From: an uncultured Actinomycetes bacterium
GTDB lineage: Bacteria > Actinomycetota > Actinomycetes > Nanopelagicales > Nanopelagicaceae
Assembly (NCBI GenBank): GCA_903845465.1
Contig: CAIMXQ010000051.1
Span: forward strand, 1-11,584
DNA: 11,584 bases
Reading direction: 5' to 3'
How positions within the stretch are numbered: the stretch's first letter is position 1; each line of letters begins with the position of its first letter. Of this stretch, positions 1 to 6,772 are shown one piece after another. The notes beneath the pieces are model-generated. The model saw only the letters and a program-made list of their open reading frames with translations. It had not been told where the DNA came from and did no database searches. The translations under genes were made by a program, and so were the position numbers.

Positions 1-979
1 ACTTGGCATAAAGTTCTGGGTTTTCTGCTTCGAATGATTCCAGATCAAAAGCCAGCTTGATCTTGTTCTCCCGCGGCCAGGTGCAGATGGCTTCAATGCC
101 CTCATTAACACCACATAACGTTTTGAGCTGGGACTCGGCGATCTGCTTCTTCCAAAGCGCTTCAGACTCTGCTCCCAGGATTTGAAGGTAGCGCCCATGC
201 AATGCATCTCGGTCTTCTGGACTCTCTGGAACTATTTCGAGCATATAGCTGAAAGTGTCGAGTAGCTCCCATGTGTCTGGATTTACATCACGCAGCGAAT
301 AGTCCTTCGCTTTTGGAGTAGTAACTTTGAAGCGTTGGAAGAATGTAGTCTCTTCGACTTCGTACTTGGAGTAGATATCAGGATGGGCGTCCGCGAAGCG
401 CTCAATATTAAAGAAGGAAGCACCAGTTCGCGTCTGTTGAGTGAGGATGTGTTCCACTTCCTCTAGGTCATCGACAGAATCAATCACCAGGCTTTGGAAA
501 TCCTTCTTATGGCCTGATGCAATCTTGATGATTTCATTTGCTTCAAGATAAGAGGCGTGCCAATTTATGGCTTCCGCACTGGCCAGGATAGTTTTTCCAT
601 TGGCCAGCTCCTTCTTAAGGATTTCGGCTTGTTCAAGTGCAAAAAGGTTAACCTGGGCTTCAGCTGCTAACTCTTTAGTTTTGTTTATTGCCTTTGAGAT
701 TAGAGACTCAGTAAAGAGAAACCACTCACCACTCACACCGTGTTCGGCGAATGCACGGTGCAGTCTCGTTTCAATTTCTTCGACAGCTGGTGTGTTAATG
801 ACCTCGTGCAGAAAGAGTTCTCTTGGGTTGCCGGTTTGATGTTCCAGCAGACGTTCCTCTGAGGTTCTAGGACCTTTGGCCCCTTCTCGGACAATGCCTA
901 TTTTGACATAGGGGCTTACTTCTCCGGTTTTAACGTCGCGTTCACGTACAAAATAGATTTCACCTGGAGTGAGCTTCAT
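1..979 (-). CDS. GIY-YIG nuclease-superfamily protein (Mug113/T5orf172 type), 3' end off the window
   Basis: The frame is open without a stop from ATG at 979 to the left edge, so at least 326 codons are present and the C-terminus is missing. Residues 7-89 carry the pattern of the T5orf172/Mug113 branch of GIY-YIG nucleases: Tyr9 in EIYFV stands for the GIY element, VKIG (25-28) for YIG, then R43 in the ERLLEHQTGNP helix, E70 and H74 in EEIETRLH, and GEWF (84-87). Known members cut or bind DNA, many of them in phages and mobile elements. Residues 90-326 are mostly charged helix with no domain I recognise. AGAGGT (991-996) lies 11 nt before the ATG. The start overlaps the stop of the upstream 39-aa ORF by ATGA, so it is probably translationally coupled and the last visible gene of the leftward operon. 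The fold call is firm; the substrate is unknown. Confidence 0.82.
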   Translation of the reverse strand, partial: MKLTPGEIYFVRERDVKTGEVSPYVKIGIVREGAKGPRTSEERLLEHQTGNPRELFLHEVINTPAVEEIETRLHRAFAEHGVSGEWFLFTESLISKAINKTKELAAEAQVNLFALEQAEILKKELANGKTILASAEAINWHASYLEANEIIKIASGHKKDFQSLVIDSVDDLEEVEHILTQQTRTGASFFNIERFADAHPDIYSKYEVEETTFFQRFKVTTPKAKDYSLRDVNPDTWELLDTFSYMLEIVPESPEDRDALHGRYLQILGAESEALWKKQIAESQLKTLCGVNEGIEAICTWPRENKIKLAFDLESFEAENPELYAK

Positions 980-1095
980 TGGTTAGTTATACCTCTTTTC
1001 CTGAACTTCTTGATGAGCATGCGGCATTTATCCATAAATGTTGGATTATTGAGGCGATAGATGATCTTCTGTTCATAGAGTGGCTCATGCTGCAT
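976..1095 (-). CDS. 39-aa basic peptide between helicase and nuclease genes
   Basis: This short frame begins at ATG 1093-1095, inside the end of the helicase gene (11-bp overlap), and ends with TGA at 976-978, overlapping the nuclease ATG by four bases (ATGA). It would encode MQHEPLYEQKIIYRLNN followed by a Lys/Arg-rich C-terminal half (KCRMLIKKFRKRGITNQ). I recognise no family. The support is positional: it exactly fills the only gap in an otherwise overlapping operon, and both junctions look translationally coupled. There is no clear Shine-Dalgarno before it, so it would depend on re-initiation after the helicase stop. The basic tail could contact nucleic acid or a partner protein, but that is a guess. 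It may instead be untranslated spacer. Confidence 0.5.
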   Translation of the reverse strand: MQHEPLYEQKIIYRLNNPTFMDKCRMLIKKFRKRGITNQ

Positions 1096-2404
1096 GGGAG
1101 AAGAACTCAGCAATTCTCTCGTCAGCCATTATCTGGCCCCTATCAATCGGCTGCTTCAAGATTGTCGCAGAGAGAGACCGGCAACGGCTAAGTGCCACAT
1201 AGAGCTGACCTGTAGAAAAAGTAGGTGCGCTTAGATCGATGATCACTCGATCAAAGGTCTTGCCCTGGCTCTTATGGATCGTAATCGCCCAAGCTAGGGC
1301 AAATGGAAGCTGAGTAAAGGAACCAACGATGTCATAGACGAGTCGATCGCCGAGACTGCGCGGGCGCTTTACATCCCACGTATGCGGAAGCACCGTGTGC
1401 TTTTTACCGGTCTCTTCGATAAAGATCTCGACTTCAAATCCATGGCTCTGTTCAATATGTTTTACAGATTCGATCCTTGCGAGAGTTCCATTTACCCAAC
1501 GGCCATCAGTATCGTTGTTTAGCATCATGATTGTCGCACCAGCTTTGAAATGCATCTCAACTTCAGCCGGATACTCACTCTTAGAGAACTCTCCTGAAAT
1601 TTCAGCCTTAGAAGAGTAGAGCTTGGTTGGCAGCTTATCTATCTCGCGAGAGTTGATCACTTTTGCCGCGTCTTTGGTGGTAACCAAAGTTATGTAGATA
1701 TCACCGGCGGGTGGAATGAAGCTTGCATTCACAGATCCAGATAAGAGCTCTAAATGGTGATCAAGGACTTCGTTTGTCCGAATTGCATTGAGCACTTCGA
1801 CGAAAGCACTCTCCTTCTGGCGGAACACTGCATCCAGTTCCACGATTGTGTACTCAACTGAAGTCATCGCGTAGCTAGAGTAGAAATATGGGGTCGTAAA
1901 GTGAGTATCCATAAATTTATCTTCTGTGCGAGAAACAATTGGGGGCAACTGGAACAAGTCTCCAACCAATACGAGCTGCACTCCCCCAAAAGGCTTTTCA
2001 CGATCGGGACCAAACTTGCGCAAGGCTCGGTCTACACAGTCCATCATGTCGGCTCGGATCATTGAAACCTCATCAATAATTAGTGTCTTTAGTGTCTTCA
2101 TAATGTTGCGGTTTCTTGGGTTGTAGCGAGCAGATTCGATGTGCTCCCAAGTGATATCTGGCTGGAAACCGAAGAATTTGTGAACCGTCATGCCACCAAT
2201 GTTCAAAGCAGCAACACCGGTTGGAGCGAGCGCAACGTGGTTTTCAGGTAGAGCGTTCAGACGCAGGTACTGAAGAAGTGTGGACTTGCCGGTACCAGCC
2301 TTTCCGGTGAGGAATATGTTCTTCCCCGCCATGGCCAAGTCGATGCACTTTTCCATCTCGTCAGTCATTACATAGTCTTCTTGTAGGTCGTGTGTTGAGT
2401 TCAT
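1085..2404 (-). CDS. PIF1-like superfamily 1 DNA helicase / AAA family ATPase
   Basis: Predicted ATP-driven DNA helicase of 439 aa. Motifs appear in the expected order: Walker A GKAGTGKST (34-42), motif Ia PTGVAALNIGGMTVHKFF (61-78), Walker B IIDEVSM (109-115), motif III LVGDLFQLPPI (146-156), and the UvrD_C_2-like end with ITIHKSQGKTFDR (374-386) and GQLYVALSRCR (399-409). This is the PIF1/RecD2 layout, and PIF1 enzymes unwind 5'-3', often at structured DNA. Unlike some bacterial relatives it has no extra C-terminal domain. The ATG at 2404 has AGGAGG 11 nt upstream, lying in the end of the DUF7455 gene. A second Met at residue 13 is possible but has weaker context. Co-transcription with a GIY-YIG nuclease argues for joint work on DNA, perhaps defence, repair or element maintenance. 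Family call is secure; role is inferred. Confidence 0.93.
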   Translation of the reverse strand: MNSTHDLQEDYVMTDEMEKCIDLAMAGKNIFLTGKAGTGKSTLLQYLRLNALPENHVALAPTGVAALNIGGMTVHKFFGFQPDITWEHIESARYNPRNRNIMKTLKTLIIDEVSMIRADMMDCVDRALRKFGPDREKPFGGVQLVLVGDLFQLPPIVSRTEDKFMDTHFTTPYFYSSYAMTSVEYTIVELDAVFRQKESAFVEVLNAIRTNEVLDHHLELLSGSVNASFIPPAGDIYITLVTTKDAAKVINSREIDKLPTKLYSSKAEISGEFSKSEYPAEVEMHFKAGATIMMLNNDTDGRWVNGTLARIESVKHIEQSHGFEVEIFIEETGKKHTVLPHTWDVKRPRSLGDRLVYDIVGSFTQLPFALAWAITIHKSQGKTFDRVIIDLSAPTFSTGQLYVALSRCRSLSATILKQPIDRGQIMADERIAEFFSHAA

Positions 2405-2410
2405 TGTGTA

Positions 2411-2611
2411 TTAAGCCTCCTGGCCTATTTGGATTGAATTAATTGCTACGAGCTGTATTGCGGCTTGATTTTCTTCGAAATGATGATTACAAAAGTAGAG
2501 TGATCCGGTTGAAAAATTAGATTCGTGCATGGCACGTGCTGGGCAGACATCACATTTGATGAATCCTTGGGCGGTCGAGATTGGTGGCTGAACAAGGCTC
2601 ATGTTCTTCAT
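2411..2611 (-). CDS. DUF7455-type small zinc-binding protein
   Basis: 66-aa protein. After a short N-terminal tail it has CDVC (20-23), a short beta-like stretch with GSLYFC, and CNHH (41-44). The probable zinc ligands are C20, C23, C41 and H44. The pattern KCDxCxARA...SGxLxFCxHH matches the DUF7455 proteins common in actinobacteria, whose function is unknown; this is the best lineage marker in the window. GGAGGG (2616-2621) lies 4 nt before the ATG. The start overlaps the stop of the upstream 151-aa gene by ATGA (2608-2611), and its stop is 6 nt from the helicase ATG while carrying the helicase SD. It is therefore embedded in the operon and probably translationally coupled. An adaptor or nucleic-acid contact role is possible but not shown by the sequence. 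Confidence 0.8.
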   Translation of the reverse strand: MKNMSLVQPPISTAQGFIKCDVCPARAMHESNFSTGSLYFCNHHFEENQAAIQLVAINSIQIGQEA

Positions 2612-3063
2612 GCCACCCTCCGTCGATTAACGACAGGCTTCAGCTTCTTTCCTGTGAGATGGCGCATCCCACCGATCGCGCTATTCATGAGGTCCCGCAT
2701 ATCGTCACTGTGGGTAGTAAACGAAATTACTGGAGCATCGTCTTCGTTACTCAAGTCGATAAATTCAAGGAATGCCCGAACAGAACAAATCAGTTCTGGC
2801 TTCTCATCTTCAGATTCAGGCTGTTTCCAGTGCCACGACATCCATTCGGCATAACCTTTGGCGCCTTTATCGACTGGCTGAACACGTAAAAGAAATGAGT
2901 CCTGCATTGCGATCTCGAGAACCGCTGTCCGCTTACGCGAGCGACGAATGTGTTGGATACCAAGCTGGTCCAGGCTGTTCGAAAGAAAGTTTGTCTCCAT
3001 TGCCAGCGCGAGGTCGGGGAAACTGTCGCGAAGCTCGTTCGCCGTTGGGGTGTCACGCCACAT
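2608..3063 (-). CDS. Hypothetical protein, 151 aa
   Basis: I do not recognise a family. The protein is soluble, without signal peptide or membrane segment. The first 60 residues are basic and helix/strand-like (ELRDSFPDLALAMETNF, then IRRSRKRTAVLEIAM). The middle has a Trp-rich stretch (AEWMSWHWKQPE). The end is an acidic-to-basic helix finishing GKKLKPVVNRRRVA, a possible nucleic-acid-binding tail. The ATG at 3063 has GGGAG (3071-3075) 7 nt upstream. It overlaps the preceding gene by 11 bp and the DUF7455 gene by 4 bp, so it belongs to the leftward operon. Coding is supported by these junctions and by the competing frames having no SD. It could be a small partner of the helicase; that is inference from position only. 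Confidence 0.72.
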   Translation of the reverse strand: MWRDTPTANELRDSFPDLALAMETNFLSNSLDQLGIQHIRRSRKRTAVLEIAMQDSFLLRVQPVDKGAKGYAEWMSWHWKQPESEDEKPELICSVRAFLEFIDLSNEDDAPVISFTTHSDDMRDLMNSAIGGMRHLTGKKLKPVVNRRRVA

Positions 3064-3466
3064 GAGATAGCTCCCAGGTGGCTACTTGCTGACCTACTGC
3101 GCCCTGAATCAGGCGAAGGGCTGGTGAACTATGGAGCGGCTTACTGGTGAGGTGAAACCCGTTGCATTGGTCGCATCGGTAAGAGCGGCTCTCCTTGCGG
3201 TGACTCCAATCTTTTCCTTCCAAGGCATTGGTTGAGCGAATATTCTGGATCCGATGTAGGGCCTCTAAGGCCTCCTTGCGGTCCCGGTACCGGGTCTTCT
3301 TGTTGCAGATAGCCTTCTGGGCAAACTTTGTCTTGTGGTATTTGCCGCGTTGGAGGTCCTTTTGATCGTTACTGACCAGGTGGCTTCGGCGGATCTTGAG
3401 GACCGTGCAATCTTCGCTATTGAGGTCAAGGTCTTCAATTTCTATTGTATTTAACTGCTTTTTCAT
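3053..3466 (-). CDS. Small protein with CxxC-GFHLTS zinc motif, first gene of leftward operon
   Basis: I place the start at ATG 3464-3466 because AAAGGA (3473-3478) sits 6 nt before it, giving 137 aa. A longer frame back to GTG at 3607 exists but lacks an SD and would make two palindromes coding. The C-terminal half has KTRYRDRKEALEALHRIQN followed by YRCDQCNGFHLTSKP. A CxxC followed by (G)FHLTS is a recurring motif of small actinobacterial and phage proteins; two Cys and the His probably bind zinc, though I cannot name the family. The gene leads the six-gene minus-strand operon, overlaps the next gene by 11 bp, and sits directly downstream of operator-like palindromes, so an autoregulatory DNA-binding role is plausible but unproven. 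Confidence 0.68.
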   Translation of the reverse strand: MKKQLNTIEIEDLDLNSEDCTVLKIRRSHLVSNDQKDLQRGKYHKTKFAQKAICNKKTRYRDRKEALEALHRIQNIRSTNALEGKDWSHRKESRSYRCDQCNGFHLTSKPLHSSPALRLIQGAVGQQVATWELSHVA

Positions 3467-3484
3467 CGATTTTCCTTTGCAACT

Positions 3485-3502
3485 AATCAACCTTGGTTGA
3501 TT
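3485..3502. promoter_or_regulatory. Palindrome 1, operator candidate before leftward operon
   Basis: AATCAACC and GGTTGATT form a perfect 8-bp inverted repeat with a 2-nt centre. It lies 18 nt upstream of the chosen start (3466) of the leftward operon, just before its SD. With no T-run and a 2-nt loop it is not a terminator. A dimeric repressor site near the transcription start is the simplest reading. It shares an AACC...GGTT core with palindrome 2 immediately upstream. Confidence 0.5.
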
Positions 3503-3503
3503 T

Positions 3504-3520
3504 GAAACCAATTTGGTTTC
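3504..3520. promoter_or_regulatory. Palindrome 2, operator candidate before leftward operon
   Basis: GAAACCA and TGGTTTC form a perfect 7-bp inverted repeat around ATT, one base from palindrome 1. The centres are about 18.5 bp apart, not an integral two helical turns but close enough for adjacent dimers. A weak minus-strand -10 candidate, TACAGT (3533-3538), lies just upstream, which would place both palindromes at or after the transcription start. No convincing -35 box is visible. Confidence 0.48.
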
Positions 3521-3653
3521 CTTCATGGCGCTACTGTAACACCTAAACTCTACTAAATCTACATCAGGTCTATAGGAAAACTCCTGAATTAGCCGCTCTT
3601 TTCCCACTTAGAGAATTCTTCGCCGATTCAAGATATCCGTCAACAGGCGTGTT

Positions 3654-3672
3654 TGTGTATAAGTTATCCACA
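3654..3672. promoter_or_regulatory. 19-bp shared element, copy A (paired inverted DnaA-box-like 9-mers)
   Basis: TGTGTATAAGTTATCCACA consists of TTATACACA on the minus strand and TTATCCACA on the plus strand, separated by one G. Both fit the DnaA-box consensus TTWTNCACA. Its reverse complement matches copy B (7421-7439) at 17 of 19 positions. It ends 60 nt before the start of the 352-aa gene. It could be a DnaA-responsive operator or the site of another regulator. Confidence 0.62.
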
Positions 3673-3684
3673 GGCGGCTGAATC

Positions 3685-3715
3685 TTGACCTCAATACGAT
3701 CTTCGCTCCTATATT
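3685..3715 (+). promoter_or_regulatory. Weak candidate promoter for the first TPR operon
   Basis: TTGACC (3685-3690) is followed after 19 nt by TATATT (3710-3715); TATAGT at 3716-3721 is an alternative -10. Transcription from here would give a leader of only about 5-12 nt before the ATG at 3733. The spacing is longer than ideal and the pattern is not conserved at the second operon, so confidence is low. Confidence 0.3.
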
Positions 3716-3732
3716 TATAGTAGAGTGTTGAT

Positions 3733-4791
3733 ATGTCCAAGGTGCTTGTTAAGAAAGAGAGTGGGTCTAAAACCCTGCCCCTCTCTCCCCTTGGCCTACC
3801 TACAAAGCCTGAGCTGCTCGCGGAAGCCCTTGGGGTTCGGCTCGCAATAGATACCAAGCGAATTGATGATGCCCTTGTCGCTGCCCTGCAAGAAGAACTA
3901 CTTAACTCATTGAATTCTTGGTTTGGTCGCCGGCCGCCCGAAGTCGATCAAGGCTTATTGAAACGTCTTACAAATGCACTCCTGAGCGCTGGTAAAAGCG
4001 GAACCGAACGCACTCTTGCCTCACTCCAGTCCATCTCAGACTCAACTTGGGAACGTCACGTCAACAAAATTACTTCCGAAAAGGCCGCCGAAACACTCCG
4101 CGAACAGACTGCAGATTTTCGCAGAGCGAGTGCGTATATAGATCACCAAGCGAAGTGTGTGAAGACATTCTTGAAGGTAATAACCGAACGCTCCGACGAA
4201 GTCCCTGACCGAGTTCTATCTTTGATCGCTACCGAGGTAGATTCTTCGAAAAAGTTTCAGGATTGGTCAGTTAGGCTTGCGCACTATTGGTCTGAAACAA
4301 CACACATTGATATGAAAAACCGTTCGATGTACCAGAGCTACTGGTCTGAATTTACTTCAGTTTTGATCAAAACAGGTGACTTTGATTATGCTGACTATCT
4401 TGCAACTAAGACTCAGCGATATCTTCTTGAGGCAAACCAAGACTTATTCAAGAGGGCATACCGTCGTATAAAAGATACTGCACGTAAGGCTGATAACTTA
4501 GATATTGCCCCTAAGAGTGCCCTAAAACTAGATTCTGGTCAGGCCTCGCTTTCGACTACTTTTCCGTTACCTGAAAGTTCTGTTCAGCAAATCAAGGAAG
4601 ACCTTCTGTTCATGTTCGCAACAGATAAACTTCTTCAACAACAGCAACTCGAGATCTTTGTCAGTGAAGATGATGAGAAGACACTTGTTGTTAAGTTCTC
4701 TCCCCCAAAAGAAATGCTTACCTATCGTCGCGTAATCCAAGCGTTAAATAGCAATATCGAGGCTGCATACTCCCAAATTTCGAAACAGTAG
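3733..4791 (+). CDS. Hypothetical protein, 352 aa, first gene of TPR operon 1
   Basis: I recognise no family. The protein appears soluble and mainly helical, with no signal peptide, membrane segment, nucleotide-binding loop or catalytic motif. Residues 1-30 are basic and Pro/Leu-rich. Residues 35-260 are long charged helices with several aromatic patches (RSMYQSYWSEF, QRYLLEANQDLFKRAYRR). The last 75 residues look like a small alpha/beta unit (QLEIFVSEDDEKTLVVKF). The ATG at 3733 is the first in frame but has only a poor SD; the leader may be very short. The TPR gene follows after 32 nt, so the two are probably co-transcribed and may form a complex. The 19-bp element lies 60 nt upstream. An alternative, later start cannot be excluded. 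Confidence 0.75.
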   Translation: MSKVLVKKESGSKTLPLSPLGLPTKPELLAEALGVRLAIDTKRIDDALVAALQEELLNSLNSWFGRRPPEVDQGLLKRLTNALLSAGKSGTERTLASLQSISDSTWERHVNKITSEKAAETLREQTADFRRASAYIDHQAKCVKTFLKVITERSDEVPDRVLSLIATEVDSSKKFQDWSVRLAHYWSETTHIDMKNRSMYQSYWSEFTSVLIKTGDFDYADYLATKTQRYLLEANQDLFKRAYRRIKDTARKADNLDIAPKSALKLDSGQASLSTTFPLPESSVQQIKEDLLFMFATDKLLQQQQLEIFVSEDDEKTLVVKFSPPKEMLTYRRVIQALNSNIEAAYSQISKQ

Positions 4792-4823
4792 TTAGACTTT
4801 TACCCTCACGAAGGGGGTATTGG

Positions 4824-6356
4824 ATGGCTACGTTTGAAGAACTCCTACCCCTGAGCGATTCTGAGCTTGCTGAAGTAATTTGGGAAAATGAAGATACAGA
4901 TCCTCCTTCAGCGATAGAGGCACTTGATGTTTTACGTAATAGGGCCTGGGAAAATGACGAGTTTGATTCGGCTCTTGCCTGGGCAGAGCGAATGGAAGCC
5001 GTGGCAGATAAAGCCAACTTGTGGCCTGATGTAGCTCGTTCTCAATATTCTCAGGCTGATGTCCACTACATAGGGGGACAGTGGGATGAAGCGATTCTGG
5101 ACTTCAACCGTGCAGCCCTCACTTATGAAAGTCTTTTTCGGTACGCAGACCAGGTGAGGTCAATGTTAAAAGTTTGCGACGTCTATGAGTCCTTAGAAGA
5201 ATACGAGAAGATGGCTGAGCAAGCGGAAGCTGCGCGCGAAATTGCAATTCGTGAGGAATGCATTCAACAAGCTGGGGATTCTTGTTTTGATCTTGCTGCC
5301 GCGTTGCATTACAAAGTTGAAGGATTAAGTAAAAAATTTAATGCCCAGGATGAAAGCCAGGCACTGGAAGTTGCCGGCGAAGCACTTCGATTTTTCAGAG
5401 CTTGTTCGAATGAAGATGATGCTGCCTACACCGAAGATTTAATCGCTCGAATACTGACGAGTCAGGATAAACCCGTAGAAGCCCTAGAGGCGATGCAGAG
5501 GGTCTACGCGTACTGGGAATCAAAGCCAACGGACAGAGATTCATTAGACATGGTTGGAGAAACTGCGATTGGACTTGGAGTTCTGTTTAGCGGTCTCGAT
5601 AGAGAAGAAGAAGCACTTGAAATATTTAAGCGAGGACTAAAAGCTTTTGAAGCGATTGGTGATGAATATCAAATTTGTCGCTTACATATGTGGATGGGAG
5701 ATTCGTTGATGTCCCTTCGTCAATATGACGAAGCGATCAGAACCTTTGAAATTGCTCAGAACCTCCCCGAGGGTATGGATGAAACCTTCGTGGCACACAG
5801 AGCAAGCTGGCAAATTTCTCGCTGCCTTTGGTACCTAGATAGAAACCAGGATGCATACGACCTAGCCATCAAGAATTTAAGATTCTTTGGGAAGGACCCT
5901 TACTTCACCGAATCATTCTTTTCTCGTACGATTCTTGTCGCCGCATGGGCAGCTTTTGATCTTGAAGAGTGGGGATTGGTGCTCGAGGTACTTGATCGGC
6001 ATTTAGAAATCCCAACATTCATACCAAACGATGGGGATGACATCGAAATCGATGCCCTGCGAGCAAAGGCACTTCTCGAGACTGGTCAAAGTAAGGACGC
6101 CTTCGACATAGCAAATGCAATTATCGAAGGGGTGACAGACAATGAGTTAACGGGCCCAGTGGGAATTTCATATGAAGTAAGGGCTCGCATTCTGGAAGAT
6201 CTCGATCAACCAGGTTTTGAACAAGATTACATTTATGCCACCGCGATTTACGTAAGAAGTGGCAATATGGGAAGTGCTAAGCGCACTGCGAAGCGATTTG
6301 TACCGAATGCGACACAACGAACACGTGTGCCCGCGCCGAAGCAATGGCCCGAGTAG
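4824..6356 (+). CDS. TPR-repeat protein, 510 aa
   Basis: A cytoplasmic scaffold-type protein built almost wholly of tetratricopeptide-like helical pairs. Repeats with the usual small/aromatic pattern are visible around residues 70-104 (SQADVHYIGGQWDEAILDF), 107-144, 243-277 (GLGVLFSGLDREEEALEIF), 283-313 (MWMGDSLMSLRQYDEAIRTF) and 322-355, with degenerate helical repeats to about residue 490. The N-terminal 40 residues are strongly acidic, and the C-terminus (TAKRFVPNATQRTRVPAPK) is basic and probably disordered. There is no fused enzymatic or DNA-binding domain, signal peptide or membrane segment. TPR proteins bind other proteins or peptides. AAGGGGG (4811-4817) lies 6 nt before the ATG. It follows the 352-aa gene after 32 nt, which is its likely partner. 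A second TPR protein is encoded at 7499 under the same upstream element. Confidence 0.88.
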   Translation: MATFEELLPLSDSELAEVIWENEDTDPPSAIEALDVLRNRAWENDEFDSALAWAERMEAVADKANLWPDVARSQYSQADVHYIGGQWDEAILDFNRAALTYESLFRYADQVRSMLKVCDVYESLEEYEKMAEQAEAAREIAIREECIQQAGDSCFDLAAALHYKVEGLSKKFNAQDESQALEVAGEALRFFRACSNEDDAAYTEDLIARILTSQDKPVEALEAMQRVYAYWESKPTDRDSLDMVGETAIGLGVLFSGLDREEEALEIFKRGLKAFEAIGDEYQICRLHMWMGDSLMSLRQYDEAIRTFEIAQNLPEGMDETFVAHRASWQISRCLWYLDRNQDAYDLAIKNLRFFGKDPYFTESFFSRTILVAAWAAFDLEEWGLVLEVLDRHLEIPTFIPNDGDDIEIDALRAKALLETGQSKDAFDIANAIIEGVTDNELTGPVGISYEVRARILEDLDQPGFEQDYIYATAIYVRSGNMGSAKRTAKRFVPNATQRTRVPAPKQWPE

Positions 6357-6541
6357 AACTTTTAGTCCTCGCTCCTTTATTGCCCCAGGTAAAGCATGTA
6401 AGCCTTCCGTCTTACTTGGTGCATCAGCCACCTATGAAACATGTGAGCTAAAACACCATAACTCTATTGCCCTAAAAGGCAACCGGCTCTAAGTTTCTTC
6501 TTGTACCTCTCGTGTACAACAATCTCAAATTTTCTACCGCC
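6357..6541. other. Non-coding stretch after the TPR gene with small hairpins
   Basis: No credible gene here. Two short hairpins are visible: TTGCC/GGCAA with a 6-nt loop around 6467-6482, and TTGTAC/GTACAA with a 7-nt loop around 6501-6519. Neither has a good T-run, although TTTCTTCTT follows the first. The stretch is probably a long 3' untranslated region ending at the strong terminator 6576-6630, or the front of a small RNA. Confidence 0.35.
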
Positions 6542-6573
6542 TTTCGGGCTGGATTCAAGCCCCTTGCCCGAAA
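6542..6573 (+). other. Hairpin with two mutually exclusive pairings
   Basis: TTTCGGGC (6542-6549) pairs perfectly with GCCCGAAA (6566-6573) around a 16-nt loop. Alternatively GGGCT (6546-6550) pairs with AGCCC (6558-6562). It lies 2 nt before the stem of the next terminator. It could be part of a structured small RNA or simply a double terminator region. Confidence 0.4.
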
Positions 6574-6575
6574 CC

Positions 6576-6630
6576 ATGGAACCAACTCCCGTTAGCCCCA
6601 CTTTTGGGAGTTGGTTCCATCTCTTTTTCT
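6576..6630 (+). terminator. Strong intrinsic terminator
   Basis: ATGGAACCAACTCCC (6576-6590) pairs without mismatch with 6606-6620: 15 bp, with a 15-nt loop. CTCTTTTTCT follows at once on the plus strand. This is the clearest rho-independent terminator in the window. It probably ends transcripts of the 352-aa/TPR operon, about 220 nt after the TPR stop, or an unannotated small RNA. Confidence 0.85.
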
Positions 6631-6646
6631 TCTGGAAGGAAATGTC

Positions 6647-6718
6647 ATGGTCGAAATTTCTTTATACGAACTTGAGCTCTGGCTGCTATTGCCTCTGGAC
6701 CCAAGCGATAACCCCTAA
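6647..6718 (+). CDS. Possible 23-aa mini-ORF
   Basis: AGGA (6637-6640) lies 6 nt before an ATG that opens a 23-codon frame, beginning MVEISLYELELWLLLPL and ending in an acidic DPSDNP. The TAA (6716-6718) falls inside the hairpin 6701-6743. It is hydrophobic and acidic. It could be a leader peptide or a small membrane-associated peptide; chance is a real alternative at this length. Confidence 0.25.
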   Translation: MVEISLYELELWLLLPLDPSDNP

Positions 6719-6743
6719 GTCAATTGACTCAGGGGTTATTTGG
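6701..6743 (+). terminator. Bulged hairpin with CCAAGCGATAA motif, copy 1; possible weak terminator
   Basis: ATAACCCCT (6708-6716) pairs with AGGGGTTAT (6731-6739). CCAA (6701-6704) pairs with TTGG (6740-6743), leaving GCG bulged. The inner AGTCAATTGACT is itself palindromic. Only a short T-run follows, so termination would be weak. The motif CCAAGCGATAA recurs in the hairpin at 6955. Confidence 0.5.
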
Positions 6744-6772
6744 CATTGCTTCACACGAGAAAGGACTGCAAG

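Noticed and set aside
1025..1040. Palindrome CATTTAT/ATAAATG as an operator or terminator
   Set aside because: It falls inside the likely 39-aa coding frame, has no T-run, and the operon appears continuous through it.
3467..3607. N-terminal extension of the first leftward gene to GTG 3607
   Set aside because: No SD there, while ATG 3466 has AAAGGA 6 nt upstream; the extension would cover two clean palindromes.
6542..6620. tRNA or tRNA-like gene suggested by GGATTCAAGCC
   Set aside because: No acceptor, D-arm or anticodon arrangement can be folded; the pairing is that of simple hairpins.
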